Positions 12,999 through 25,146 of a DNA stretch of 64,000 nucleotides are shown one piece after another. Origin of the DNA: Diadophis punctatus similis (taxonomy: Eukaryota > Chordata > Lepidosauria > Squamata > Dipsadidae); contig JALIGW010000016.1 of assembly GCA_023053685.1 (NCBI GenBank), positions 6,602,501-6,666,500 of the forward strand, written 5' to 3'. The notes below the pieces were generated by a model that worked only from the letters and a program-made list of their open reading frames with translations, did not search any database and was not told the DNA's origin. Position 1 is the stretch's first letter; each line of letters begins with the position of its first letter. The position numbers and the translations under genes were made by a program.

Positions 12999-13200
12999 CC
13001 CTGTTTCCCCCAAAATAAGACATCCTCTGATAATAAGCCCAATCGGGCTTCTGCAGGGGTGGGTTGTGGATTTTCCCGCTGCAGGTTCGCTCAGTGGTGC
13101 GCCGCGGGGGCGAGTGCATGCACAGTGCTTAAAAAAAGCTTCTGCACATGCGCAGAAGTTAAAAACAAGATGGCAGTGCCTATGGCGCTACAGTTGCAAA
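12999..13200. mobile_element. Composite fragment of two DNA elements
   Basis: Positions 12999-13053 are a left end of the ccctgtttcccccaaaata family with TA before it. At 13054 a caggggtgggtt terminus of a second (hAT-type) family begins, followed by a cacatgcgcagaag hairpin core. No right ends were found, so this is read as a nested insertion with later loss. Confidence 0.5.
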
Positions 13201-13969
13201 GGTAAGTGAAACCCATTACTGTAAATAGGGAATACTAAAGAGACATTCATGCAGTTGACAAGGTTTTAAAAGGTATATACAAAAGTTGTTTTGTTGTTGC
13301 TGGCCATCTACTTAGAAGTACAATTTTGTACAGTCACTTTTTATGAAATGCATAGACCATAATTGAAATGCTTTCCACATTATGGCACCTTATCTTAAAA
13401 TATAAGTGCAGTGCTCAGCTTGTCAGTGTGGATTGGCAAAGTGTTGAAATTTTCCAGGGCTTCAATCTCATGCTTTTATTTAGTGGGTTCATTACTGCAT
13501 CATTCCTGAATTGCCTTCATCATCCAATTCCTGATCCCTGTGGGCAAGTGAGGGTTTAATGAGTGGAATCCTGTTTCCAGCCAACCAGTGCAAATATTCA
13601 TTATATAAATTTGAACAGTGCAGTTTCCATCTGTCTGCACATTTTATGTGACAGTCACAATTGCTGAATCCACCAGAAGTATAGATAATGTAATTAACAT
13701 GCATTTATAATTACCAGATGTCATATACCTAGTAGAGCGGTAGGAGATACCTTTGTACAGTACTAAAGAGATGAAATGGGAAATAGATTTTGGGTTAGGA
13801 TAATATACATGATCTGTTTGGTGATACAAACTGTTCAGCTCTTTGATTTTGGTTTAATATTTCTTTGAATTAATAATGTCTAAAAATTCTATACATATTA
13901 TCTAAATATAAGTTACAGACGCTAAATATAATTAGCAGACAACAAACATGCTTTTCTCCTTTTCTGCAG

Positions 13970-14090
13970 TTTTCCTTATCAAAAACTGATAAAGAGCAAT
14001 ATGAAAAAGAAGAAAGACCAGAATCTCAGCAGGAAATTCTAAGAAGAGCCGCTAAAGATCTGCCTGTCTATACGACAACAACTTCAAGAG
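13970..14090 (+). CDS. ZDHHC20: ZDHHC20 exon 4
   Basis: A 121-nt exon between acceptor ttctgcag and donor gtaagc, phase 0 to phase 1. It encodes FSLSKTDKEQYEKEERPE, then SQQEILRRAAKDLPVYTTTTSR. This is the cytosolic linker leading into the cysteine-rich DHHC domain; the EILRRAAKDLPVYT segment is diagnostic of ZDHHC2/20. Confidence 0.95.
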
Positions 14091-14286
14091 GTAAGCAATT
14101 AGTGTTGCCTTCCCTTGACTTGCACCAGATGTGTTATCTTTATTTCTACATCAACAGACAGACTTTGCAAAATAAAACAATCATTCTTCCTGATATCTGT
14201 ATCACATGAACATTGCTAAAATGTTTCTTAGCCAACCCCTCTACTAACTGCATTTATAGCATTCATCCACGTTCAAAATGTACCGG

Positions 14287-14623
14287 CAGGGGTGGGTTCC
14301 ACTTACCATCGCCACCGGTTTGCATCGCAACAGTTTGCGTGCGCAATTGCAGTTCCACCCGTGCAGTTAGGCTTCCGCGCATGCTCAGGAACTGGAATCA
14401 GCCCGAAACACAGCTGAGGAGCTGATCAGCTGTGCTTCGGGCGAAGAAATAAAGATCAGTATTAACCCGGGGGCGGGCAGGAGGGGCCTTTTTCAAGCTG
14501 CTGAACAAAAAAAAGATGGCGGCGCGCATGGACCGTCAACCAGCCGATCCAGTAACATGATGTCACCAGCGGATCGCTAACTGTTCGGGCGATCTGGTCC
14601 GAACCGGGAGGAACCCACCCCTG
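14287..14623. mobile_element. hAT-type element, caggggtgggttcc family
   Basis: It is 337 bp with inverted ends caggggtgggttcc / ggaacccacccctg. Flanks tgtaccgg / tgtactag match at 6 of 8. The family recurs at 17792 and as a foldback at 35795. Confidence 0.7.
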
Positions 14624-14944
14624 TGTACTAGAGATCCATTATTTGCAAAGGTATTTTTGGTATTTTGTGAAAAAGGATGGTAGTATCTCCCTGTTTAAGA
14701 TGTGAGGGAAATGATACTTTCCTCTCATTTTGAAAGTTTTGCATGGTATTTGTTTATTTAATTTATATGGCCACTCAATTTGCACATAGAGACTCCATGT
14801 GGTTAACTCAAAGTTCCGGGTATTCGTTTGTTTATAAAATCTATCAGGTGCCCCTCTCAGAGTCATTTCTTTGTGACTCTGGAAGGTACATGGCAATAAA
14901 AGGGAAAAATCAAAATTAAGAACTGTTCCAGATATTATTTAGAT

Positions 14945-15114
14945 CAGGGGTCCCCCACCCTGGGCTGCAGTCCAATACCATGAAAGCAGCAGACAAATGT
15001 ATGAAGCTTTATTTGCACATGGGTGGAATTAAGTTGCATGCACAAGACCATCCCCTTCCCCCTGCCACCGTTGGCACTGCCAGTCCATGGAGCCAAAAAA
15101 GTTGGGGACCGCTG
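14945..15114. mobile_element. hAT-type MITE, caggggtcccccaccc family
   Basis: The 170-bp element has ends caggggtcccccaccc / gttggggaccgctg. The 8-bp flanks atttagat / gtttagat differ at one base. Confidence 0.75.
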
Positions 15115-15406
15115 GTTTAGATTATGTTCATGTTTTACCTTTCTGTAAGTAGATATACAGATAGATTACTTTCCTATTACTTTCGCAGCTCAGTACTGGA
15201 GTTGGGTGGCCAATAAAATTTATATGAATAAATAATAAGTTATTGGAGAGTTCTCACATTACTCCCTACCCATTTATCTTTGAAATATGACTGCCCTGTT
15301 TACATTTTGAATTCTTCTAGATTCTGTTTTGAGAAATAGGAAAGTTTTAAAGTCCTAATTCTAAAGCTTTGTATTTCATATCTTGACTTTGAAATCTTCA
15401 ATTTAG

Positions 15407-15476
15407 CTATTAGATATTGCGATAGATGCCAGCTAATCAAACCTGATCGATGTCATCATTGTTCTGCATGTGACTT
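15407..15476 (+). CDS. ZDHHC20: ZDHHC20 exon 5 (zinc-finger part of DHHC domain)
   Basis: A 70-nt exon between acceptor aatttag and donor gtaagt. It encodes IRYCDRCQLIKPDRCHHC and then SACD; the spaced Cys/His residues form the first zinc-binding part of the cysteine-rich domain that scaffolds the catalytic loop. It enters with CT (completing Ala) and leaves with TT. Confidence 0.97.
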
Positions 15477-15566
15477 GTAAGTATATACCGATTCTAGGTT
15501 GGATTGATGAGTCTTGTTTTCAAACATACCTTTGGACCTGAAGTCACAGAGTTCCTTTTCCACATA

Positions 15567-16191
15567 CAGGTAGTCCTTGCTTACTTACCACTTCTTCAGC
15601 ATGTCTCCAAAGTTGCAACAATGCTGAATGAGTGGTACTTACAACTGTTCCTCAAAGTTTCGGGCATTGTAGCACCCTCAAAGTCATGGCAATTGCAGTC
15701 TTGAGTGCTTGACAACCAGCTTGCATTTATGACAATTGTAGCAGCATCCCAAAGTCATGGTGTGGCCATTTGAGGCCTTCCCTGCCAGCTTACCTCAAGC
15801 AAAATCAATGGGGATTGCCAGCAGGGAAGGTTGCACAGTTGCTCTGATAAGCCCCTCACTTCTTGCATGTCGTATTGCTTCCTTCTGCGCCGACCTACCT
15901 GCACTTGCTTGCATTCCACATCCTCCTTCCCTGGACTCTGCAGCACTCCGTCTCCCAACGTACGTGTGGCCTGCACCAGACCTCTCAAGGCTCATCCCTG
16001 CACTCCCTACCTGGGACTCCGGCTGCTTCCTGCTTTACGCCCCACATGTCTTGGGGTTATGAGGACAACTGGGAGTGCCTTGGTTTCTGCTTTTAAGTAA
16101 TGCAGTCACACATGATGTAGCACTTTACAACCGCATCACTTGGCAACAGCAATCCTGGTCCCAATTTCCATTGTAACCCAAGGACTGCCTG
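15567..16191. mobile_element. TA-flanked DNA element, caggtagtcctcgactta family
   Basis: Inverted ends caggtagtccttgcttac / gtaacccaaggactgcctg are each flanked by TA. Length is 625 bp with no transposase. Other copies are at 33528-34278 and 52958-56613. Confidence 0.7.
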
Positions 16192-16574
16192 TATAAGGTG
16201 TTTCTTCATAATAATCTGTTTTGCAAGTGGGAAAAAGTATCAAAACTCATTTATTTCATTTGTTACATTTATATAAGAGAGATTGACAGGCCCATATTCA
16301 CACAGTGACCTTCCTGGCTGAAAATGGGCTTGAACTTGCCAATCTTAGCTATATTTTTCATGCATTTATATAAACCGCATCATCAGAACTAAGAAGAATG
16401 TATAACCATGAGCTGTTCTCTTTCCCATGAAAAAGAATGTAATAGTTGTGGTTTTATTGTAAATTGTGTCTTTTAAAGAGTGTTCAAGTAAAGAAATATT
16501 CATTATAGAAAGCAAGGAAGAAAGAAAAGAAAACAGTCAAATTAATCTGTATATTTTGTATTCCATGATTATGT

Positions 16575-16575
16575 A

Positions 16576-16636
<61 letters not shown>
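16575..16636. repeat. Compound microsatellite (TG)n(AG)n(ACAG)n
   Basis: About 60 bp of alternating TG, then GA, then ACAG units. Confidence 0.9.
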
Positions 16637-16638
<2 letters not shown>

Positions 16639-16851
16639 TAGAGAGAAATAGAGCATTTTAATGTCTTATTTGATTAAACGCCAACATATTGGTGAATTAC
16701 ATGGTCTGAGTTCACACATCAATCATTCAGATCTCTATTAGGATCATAGAGCGGCATAAAGAGAGTGGGGTAGAGTTAATTAAAAAACAGAGAAGATAAA
16801 TAAAAATTATAAGAAGCTAGAAAATATAAAAGTATATTAAATCATAAATTA

Positions 16852-17476
16852 CTGTATTTTTTGGAGTATAAGACGCACCTTTTTCCTCCCTAAAAGTGGC
16901 TGAAAATTCAGGTGCATCTTATACTTCGAATGTAGCTTTTTTTTCCAGCCCTAACTAGGTGCTAACAGATCTTCCCAGCTCTTACCTTGCAGGCTTTTTC
17001 ATTGTTACTCTCTCCAAAGAATGTTTTCCAGCCCTAAATCTTTGCAGGGTTTTTTTTCATTTCTCTACTTGCTCCAAAGAAGTTGTTTTGTAGCCCTAAC
17101 CAGGTGCTAACGATCTTCCCAGCTCTTACTGGCTTGCAGGCTCTTTCATTGTTATTCTCTCAGAAGGTTTTTTTAAGTCCTAACCAGGAGATAAAATAAT
17201 GTGCTGCAGCTGCTCTGAATAAGTTTTTTTTTTAGCCCTAACCAGGTGCTAACGATCTTCCCAGCTCTTACTGGCTTGCAGGCTCTTTTATTGTTACTCT
17301 CAGAAGAAGGTATTTTTAAGTCCTAACCAGGAGATAAAATAATGTGCTGAAGCTGACCAGACTAAGGATGCTAGCCAGATGAATACCTGGTAGGCAGATT
17401 GTTTTCCCCTATTTTCCTCCCCAAAAACTAAGGTGCGTCTTATACTCCGGTGCGTCTTATACTCCGAAAAATACGG
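16852..17476. mobile_element. TA-flanked DNA element, ccgtatttttcggagtataag family
   Basis: The ends ctgtattttttggagtataa / tatactccgaaaaatacgg are flanked by TA. The interior has direct repeats of a block beginning agccctaaccaggtgctaac near 16950, 17090 and 17235, so it grew by internal duplication. Confidence 0.7.
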
Positions 17477-17791
17477 TATACATAAACAAATCTTTAAAAA
17501 TCTTAAAAATGGAATAGAAACATTAGATGGGTGTAGGGGAGAATAAAGATTAGTGTATGGAAGATTATTTCAAATTACAGAACACACTCATATGGTGAAC
17601 TAGATGCTCATTAAGTCTATGGCACAGGTCATCCTCCGATGAATTTTAAACACTGCTGTGCAGAATGTGGCAACACTGTATTTTGTGGCAAGGTTGATGC
17701 CATAGGAGGTACAAAAATTGTGCTGTGCATTCTGGTGTCACAAAAGCACTGTCTCTCTAAGTAAGGAATCTTCCTGTATTGATCTTCAGGG

Positions 17792-18134
17792 CATGGGCGA
17801 GTTGCTTACTTACCGAGACCGGTGTGCTGCTCCGCGTTTTTCCATGCTTCGTCCGCGCGCGCATCCCCTCGCACAATTTTGCTTCTGTGCAAGCACAGAA
17901 GCAAAATCTTGCTGAAATCTCACGTACACACGCGCGTCCCCTTGCGAGATTTCGGCGTGATTTTGCTTCCGCACATGCGCAAAAGCAAAATCGCCCAAAA
18001 ATTTGTAAAAAAAGATGGCGACGCATGTGACTGCCTGGTGGAGACAGTACCGGAGGAGTCGCGCACAAATTGCGTTATCGGCGGGTCCCTACCGGAGCTA
18101 CGCATTGGACCGCACCAATAGGAACCCACCCCTG
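17792..18134. mobile_element. hAT-type element, caggggtgggttcc family
   Basis: The 343-bp element is bounded by a perfect 8-bp duplication cttcaggg (17784-17791 and 18135-18142). The left end is decayed (catgggcgagttgc) and the right end is ggaacccacccctg. It contains GC-rich hairpins with the gcacatgcgcaaaagcaaaa core. Confidence 0.75.
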
Positions 18135-18344
18135 CTTCAGGGACAGCTGAGTGGACAGGGACAGGGACAGCTGAGTGGACATTTATTTAATGTCCTCTGG
18201 GGATTAAATAAATAAAGGAGTCTGAATACCTGTTGGATTCACTGGCAATACCATAATTGTGAAAGTAGCTTTCCCAGGGTGATGCTCATCCATTACAAAC
18301 ATTAATTTAAACCAATAATCATGACATATTAAACTAGCATATAA

Positions 18345-18800
18345 AGGTTGGCTTGGGACCAGGTTATCTGAGGGACCATCTCTTGCCAGTCACATCTACC
18401 CGACCCATCAGAGCAGGGAGGCAGGGAATGTTGTGGGTCCCATCTCCTAGGGAATTACACCTGGCAGGACCCAGAAAAATGGCTGCCTCCATGGTGGCCC
18501 CCTCTCTTTGGAACATCATCCTCCCCTAGAGATTAGAATGGCCCCCACTCTAGCACTCTTCCAGAAAGCGCTGAAAACCTGGTTCTGCCAGCGGGCCTGG
18601 GGAACCCAGAGCAGGATGGAGCTCATTAATTGACTCGTGTGAGGTGCTTTTGCCAGGGGATAGGGGGTGATTTTATTACATTAATTTATTATATGACTCT
18701 TCTTTTATTAGTTTTATTGTTCTTATATGAGGTTTTATATTCTGTAAGCTGCCTTGAGTCGCCATGGGCAAATAGGCGGTAATATAAATTCCATAAATAA
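18345..18800 (+). mobile_element. LINE 3' fragment (CR1/L2-like group, unassigned)
   Basis: The degraded coding text includes AGRQGMLWVPSPRELHLAGP, then an APSLWN and KALKTWFCQRAWG-like end. It is followed by an AT-rich 3'UTR ending aataggcggtaatataaatt and a (TAAG)n run. The pattern fits the C-terminus of a CR1/L2-group ORF2; the exact family is not determined. Confidence 0.5.
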
Positions 18801-18818
18801 GTAAGTAAGTCTCTACAG

Positions 18819-19149
18819 CAGGGGTGTCAAACTCAAGGCCTGGGGGCCAGATCCGGCCTATCGAGTGCTTAGATCTGGCCTGCAGGGCTGCCCTGGAAAC
18901 AGTGAAGGACTGGCCCGCGGTGCCTCTGCCAGCGAAAACAGAGCACTGTTTTTCCTGGCAGAGGGTTGTGGGAGGCTGTCGCAGCCGGAAACAGAGCTCA
19001 GGAGCCCGTTTTTGCCGGCAGAGCGCTCAGGTCACCACAGGCGTCCCCGACACGAATGATGTTGAGCTGGCCACGCCCACCCTGGCCCCCCGAGGTCAAA
19101 CACAACCCTGATGCGGCCTTCAATGAAATTGAGTTTGATCCCCCCCCCG
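18819..19149. mobile_element. hAT-type element with perfect 8-bp duplication
   Basis: The 331-bp copy of the caggggtgtcaaactc family is bounded by ctctacag (18811-18818 and 19150-19157). Its right end carries a run of C residues. Confidence 0.85.
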
Positions 19150-19368
19150 CTCTACAGAGTTTATGTATCATGATAAATCTTTTTTTTTCCTAAAATTTTG
19201 GAAATTCTAGTTGAAATGTTTTATCTTATAAACCAACCAGCATATTGATGTGCACCGCTCACTGACATTCATTTGGGTTTTTCTGTGAGCAGAACAGATT
19301 AACTCACTCAAGAATCTGAATGTTTGTTTATCATGCTTTCCATGCCAAGATGCCTCGTTTATCATTCC

Positions 19369-19399
<31 letters not shown>

Positions 19400-19715
19400 T
19401 GGGAGCCATGGTTACCCAGAACTGCAGTCAAATTATGTTTACATTGGTTATAGTATGCTGTGACTGCAATAAAAAATCACAGTCTGGTGTATGTCAGTGT
19501 TGCCATGGCATGGAAACACTGATTGCTCAGATCCTCATGAATTTTCCTGATGGTGCTTTCAGGAATGATCTCATCTCAGACACACCAGAAGCAGTTAGAT
19601 GGTTAGTTTCCTTAGATATCGAATTATAACATCTATCCCATTGCAATTCTATGGCTCCATATAATTGTAATTTTATTATGGTTTTATTTTAATTTAATAT
19701 TTTTTTCTCCTATAA

Positions 19716-19965
19716 GAACTGTGGTGGCACAGTGGTTAGAGTACAATACTGCAGGCTACTTCTGCTGACTGCTGATTGCCAGCAGTTCGGCAGTTTAAGT
19801 CCCACCAGCTCAAGGTTGACTCAGCCTTCCATCCTTCCGAGGCCGGTAAAATGAGGACCCAGATAGTTGGGGGCAATATGTTGACTCTGTAAACTGCTTA
19901 GAGAGGCTGTAAAAGCACTGTGAAGTGTTACATAAGTCTAAGTGCTACTGCTATTGCAATTGTAT
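19716..19965 (+). mobile_element. tRNA-derived SINE (TAGCAA family)
   Basis: A full-length plus-strand copy: head tggtggcacagtggttagag, body caaggttgactcagcc and aatgaggacccagatagttg, ending taagtgctactgctattgca. Confidence 0.85.
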
Positions 19966-20000
19966 TGTTCCCATATCTTATATATATATATATACGTATA

Positions 20001-20127
20001 CCGTGTTTCCCCGAAAATAAGGCCCTGTCTTATATTTTTTTGAACCCTGAAATAAGCGCTTGGCCTTATTACCATGAACTCAAAAGCCCGATTGGGCTTA
20101 TTATCAGGGGATGTCTTATTTTGGGGG

Positions 20128-20177
<50 letters not shown>

Positions 20178-20178
20178 A
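20001..20178. mobile_element. Short TA-flanked DNA element plus (TG)n
   Basis: From 20001 to about 20133 there is a 133-bp copy of the ccgtgtttccccgaaaataa family, the same deletion form as at 59939-60073. A (TG)n microsatellite to 20178 replaces its last bases, and an (AC)n array follows at 20249-20276. Confidence 0.75.
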
Positions 20179-20248
20179 TATGTGTGTGTGTGTGTGTAAC
20201 ATTTTTTGCTGATAAATGAAAATAAAGGGAGACTATTATAGATCATAA

Positions 20249-20282
<34 letters not shown>

Positions 20283-20299
20283 GACACTTTATTTAAACT

Positions 20300-20780
20300 A
20301 AATTTGTATATCAATGATTGCATGACCTCTGTAGATGCCATACACTAAATAAATAATCACCACACAGATTCCTCATATATTTATCCAGAAATACATTAAA
20401 CAACCAATGAGACATTGTGCATCCTTGTCTTACTTCCTGATCAGTGTTGAATCTCTTGTTAAGCATTCTATTTATTCTCATACCTCTATGAGTTTTACCT
20501 CTATGTCATTCTTCCTTCATTCAGCAACCAATTCTGAAAACATTCCTTAATTCCAACATATTTGCTTCATCATATGCTTTTTTTAAACCAATAAACAGAA
20601 TAAACTTACTTTCTTATATTCAAACATTTCTTAGTGAGCTGCTGAAAAGCAAAAAGCTGATCTGCATATCCCTTCGCTGCCATTAAGCTGCAATGCCTCA
20701 GATGTTGGTCCTTGTCAACTCTCTTATCTATTTGATCAAAATTCTTCCAAGCACCTTCTTAGACACACTTAACAAACAGT
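20300..20780 (-). mobile_element. Decayed LINE reverse transcriptase fragment
   Basis: The minus-strand translation shows reverse transcriptase motifs with stops: KFILFIGLKKAYDEANMLE (palm A-like) and then EVRQGCTMSHWLFNVFLD (B motif, QGC..S..LFN). The element looks ancient, and its clade cannot be fixed by eye. Sequence at 21190-21640 may be more of it, split by a later SINE. Confidence 0.55.
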
Positions 20781-20861
20781 TCTTGTTTGGTTTTTACATT
20801 CACTGGAATGTTATTATGGATATCATCATTCATGGATTCCTACTTTCATAAACAACTAAAG

Positions 20862-21187
20862 AAGGTAAAGGTTTCCCGGTCAGTCGTGGGGGGGGGATAC
20901 TCATTTTTGTTTCTTAGCCAAGGGAGCCAGCGTTGTCCAAAGACAATTTCTGGAGTCATGTGGCCAGCCTGGCTATATGCCAAACGCGCACAGAACACTC
21001 TTAACTTCCCACCAAAGTGGTACCTATCAATCTACTTGCATTTGCATTCTTTCGAACTGCTAGGTGGTCAGGATCTGGGGCAACTAACGGGAGCTCACCC
21101 CATTGGGCAGAGCTTGGGTCTCAAATCCAGGCTGTCACCTCTCCAGCTGAAAAGCTCAGCGTCTTTAACCGCTGAGCCATCGCACCC
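20862..21187 (-). mobile_element. tRNA-derived SINE, second family
   Basis: On the minus strand the head gatggctcagcggttaaaga leads through gagctcccgttag and ttcgaaagaatgcaaatgca to a conserved gtcatgtggccag-complement block, ending cctttaccttc. It sits within LINE-like sequence. Confidence 0.65.
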
Positions 21188-21739
21188 CCCCTAAACATCT
21201 GCAGCAACCTAAATAGCACCAATTCGTACTTTGCGACATACACCTTAGCACTTTCATTCATAATTACTGCTTCAAATCCCTGCATTCATTCATCAATTCC
21301 ACTGCATAAGATTAGACCATTTTCATTCAGTTCTATTTCACTGTATCCATTTCTCTTTCACAGACACATGAAAACCAGTTTTCATTTCATACAATTTAAT
21401 TTCACTAGTTAATCCGTGTTCTCCATCATCATCTCCTTTTACATTTCAAGGTATAACATTTCATTTGCTATAGTTGTCACAAGATGGCGCATACATATCA
21501 TTCTTCACCATACATCCTGACTTCAATCATTTGAAGCTTTCACATACCTTTCAACAATATGGGAAAGTGTAGACTATGTATACCATTCTTATTGCCATGT
21601 ATAGCATTCCTTGCTGATTGTAAAATGGGGAGGTCCACCAATTTTGGTAGATTTTTGGTAGTATGCCACAAGCATGCTCGTACTATTCTGTGCAAGCCAA
21701 TCTACTGTTGATCCTAGGTAGAGGCAGATGTAAGGGTCT

Positions 21740-21802
21740 GCTGCTTGGGCAGGGGGTTGGACTAGATGACCTGCAAGGTCCCTTCCAACTCTGTTAATCT
21801 GT
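21740..21802 (+). mobile_element. CR1 3'-end fragment
   Basis: Only the terminal CR1 text remains (gggttggactagatgacctg, ccttccaactctgttaatct). Confidence 0.75.
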
Positions 21803-22852
21803 AAGACACCCTATAAGTTCAGAGAATGCCATGTACTGACACACACTCAGAATTCACGTATTGGGAATATGGAGGTTAAAAAAAATACAAAAAGGAAACT
21901 TAAATTACCATTTAGTGCCACATCTCAAAGCAAATTATGTAACCATGGCTGTGCTGAACTTTATTTTTTTAAGTTAAAGATAAGGCAGTTACCTCCCGTA
22001 TGTTGTATGGCTTTGAGTTTGTGACAGAAGGAAGATAGGATTCTATGGCATTGACTTCACTACCCTGCTTTCTTGGCAGTGTACAGCCCCATGGTACTCC
22101 TTCTCACAACCTTTTGCATTCCTGTGTCAGTATTACAGTATTTCAGCCCCCAGCTGAAAAATGCATGCATTAATGCTGTTGTGCTCCATTAATCTGCTTT
22201 AAAATATACTAAGAAAGATGCGGTCTCTAGAAGCCGAGAGTGTTGCTTTGTAGTAATAGCATTTTTCACAGACAATTAGTGTTTTAATTTGAATTAATGC
22301 TAAGGGTAGTAAACACCAGATGCATTGGGGGGGGGGAATCCTTTCAGTGACTTGAAAATGAAAGGTAGTTGTTGAAAAGTTGTAAGTATGTGGAAGAATA
22401 GCAAAGTTAAGTGGAGAGGGAGCTGCTCTTTCCTTTTGCCATTTTTTTGTGTCAAATGCCTCTTTATTGTTCTTCCACATGCAAGAGAATATGCACACTT
22501 TATGCACTCCTCTGTCCATTTCTTCTCCCCATTGTAAAATGGATTGAGTGAAAAAGGGGTTGCCTCTCCCTTTTTTCTCAAATCACAATTGTGTTCTGAT
22601 TTTCTTGATTGTATTTTATTGTGAAGGAAAATATATAGGAAAACTCCATGAATCTACCTTGTAATATTTTGCTTCTTCTTGACTGCTTTAAACAATCTGG
22701 GTACAGAGGTGGAGTGATCAGTGGTTTCCAAGATGTTACAGTGCTGGAAAAAAAACTTTGAAAGTTTGAGATTAGATATATATATTGGAAAAAAGCATAA
22801 TACTATTCATGTATCATCTTTGTATTGATTCAGATGTCTTCTTTTATTTTAG

Positions 22853-22885
22853 ATGTGTACTGAAAATGGATCATCATTGTCCTTG
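22853..22885 (+). CDS. ZDHHC20: ZDHHC20 exon 6 (33-nt exon with DHHC catalytic motif)
   Basis: A 33-nt exon between acceptor tattttag and donor gtatgt. Joined to its neighbours it reads CVLKMDHHCPW. Asp-His-His-Cys is the catalytic signature; the Cys carries the acyl intermediate. Phases match exons 5 and 7 exactly. Because 33 is divisible by three, skipping this exon would keep the frame while deleting the active site. Confidence 0.95.
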
Positions 22886-23738
<853 letters not shown>

Positions 23739-23859
23739 GGTGAATAACTGCGTGGGATTTTCCAACTACAAGTTTTTTCTCCTCTTTTTATTTTATTCCC
23801 TCCTGTATTGTCTGTTTGTTGCTGCTACAGTTCTTCAGTATTTCATAAAGTTTTGGACA
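23739..23859 (+). CDS. ZDHHC20: ZDHHC20 exon 7
   Basis: A 121-nt exon between acceptor ttttccag and donor gtaagt. It completes the Trp of DHHCPW and encodes [20 protein letters not shown] and then [20 protein letters not shown]. This is the end of the cysteine-rich domain followed by transmembrane helix 3. Confidence 0.97.
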
Positions 23860-24371
23860 GTAAGTTCTTTAAAATTAAAAGATTTAAACTTTTTTTAAAA
23901 AATCAAAAGCATTGTGTTTTCATGCGTCATAGTATACCTAACTGTCATCAGTTTGCGGTGAAGTAGTAAAATACTAAATAATTAAAATTTATATATAATA
24001 CATGCTTTTTGGTTCGCTGCAGCCGAATTTGCTGTCTTGTGGATTGTACCTTTTATGTTGGCTTTTCATGCATGTTTTAAGAAAACACATTATATATGTA
24101 TGACATTCATATCAACATTGCCCTCTTCTAATTTCAAAATAAACCTGATTTTTAATCTTCATTGTGATTGAATAGCATGACCTGGCTCCATAAGTCAGAT
24201 CATTTTTAATATTGCTTTAAACCTTTGGAATAGCAGCATTGTGGTTTTGGAAAAGAATGGGCTAACATTCATAGACTGAAGGACGTTACTTGAATGTGAA
24301 TAATTTATACAGTAAGTAAGCACAAAATGAAACATTTTTATAGTAAAAATAACTTGTACATGCATTTTTGC

Positions 24372-24488
<117 letters not shown>

Positions 24489-25079
24489 ACTCAGGGTAAA
24501 CCTAATCATGAGGGGTTATTTATCGTTAACCTGCACACACCTGTGATATCTCTTCATGATTCAGGCAAATACAGATATTTGTAGACTAATTGGTAAAATT
24601 CATGCACTTCCTTTTCTCTTCTTGGCATATTGTGGTACATGCACATTAAGTAATGAAGACTTTGTACTGAGTCACAGCTGAGAAATTGCAAGACAATAGG
24701 ATTCTTAATGAAATTTGAAATGTTTGATTTTGAAATTTGATTTGAATCTGTTTTAAGATCTTGATGCATTCCAAACTTTGAAACAGTAATTCCCCAATTT
24801 GCATGTAATGGAAAACTGTAGTTAACCAAACCTTCCTGGATATTGCAGCATGGCCCACTGAAATAAAAGGTGATATGTGTTAAAATAATCTTAGCATATC
24901 AATACTTTGTCTTATTAAGGCATAATATGTATGTTCCCATTGAGAGAGAAGTTAGTTGAAGCTGAGATTACTGATTCAACCAGCCGATATCCTGGAGGCT
25001 GCGTTTTCCACTCAAGCATTCTGTCTCTGTCTCTGACACTGCACTTATTCTGTTATTACTAAATATCTAGGGAAAAAGG

Positions 25080-25146
25080 ATCTTTCTTTCTTTCTTTCTT
25101 TCCTTCCTCCCTTCCTTCCTTCCTTCCTTCCTTCCTTCCTCCCTCT
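25080..25146. repeat. (TTTC)n(TTCC)n pyrimidine tract
   Basis: A roughly 65-bp one-strand pyrimidine run of TTTC units followed by TTCC units. Confidence 0.9.

Larger units (their letters stand above)
11855..13969 (+). other. ZDHHC20: ZDHHC20 intron 3
   Basis: The intron is AT-rich. It contains a short hAT-type element (12489-12611) and a composite DNA-element fragment (12999-13200). No other feature is recognised in 11855-12488 or 13201-13969. Confidence 0.75.
14091..15406 (+). other. ZDHHC20: ZDHHC20 intron 4
   Basis: The intron contains two hAT-type elements (14287-14623 and 14945-15114) and otherwise AT-rich unique sequence. Confidence 0.75.
15477..22852 (+). other. ZDHHC20: ZDHHC20 intron 5
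   Basis: The 7.4-kb intron is dominated by transposable elements listed separately. Residual stretches without a recognised feature are 16192-16574, 17477-17791, 19150-19715, 21188-21739 (possibly more of the LINE at 20300) and 21801-22852. Confidence 0.75.

Noticed and set aside
19716..19790. tRNA-like promoter boxes (also in other SINEs)
   Set aside because: They are SINE heads and do not fold as a tRNA gene with a complete acceptor stem and anticodon arm.
20787..21194. 135-residue plus-strand frame
   Set aside because: It is a chance frame across a minus-strand SINE and flanking LINE sequence.
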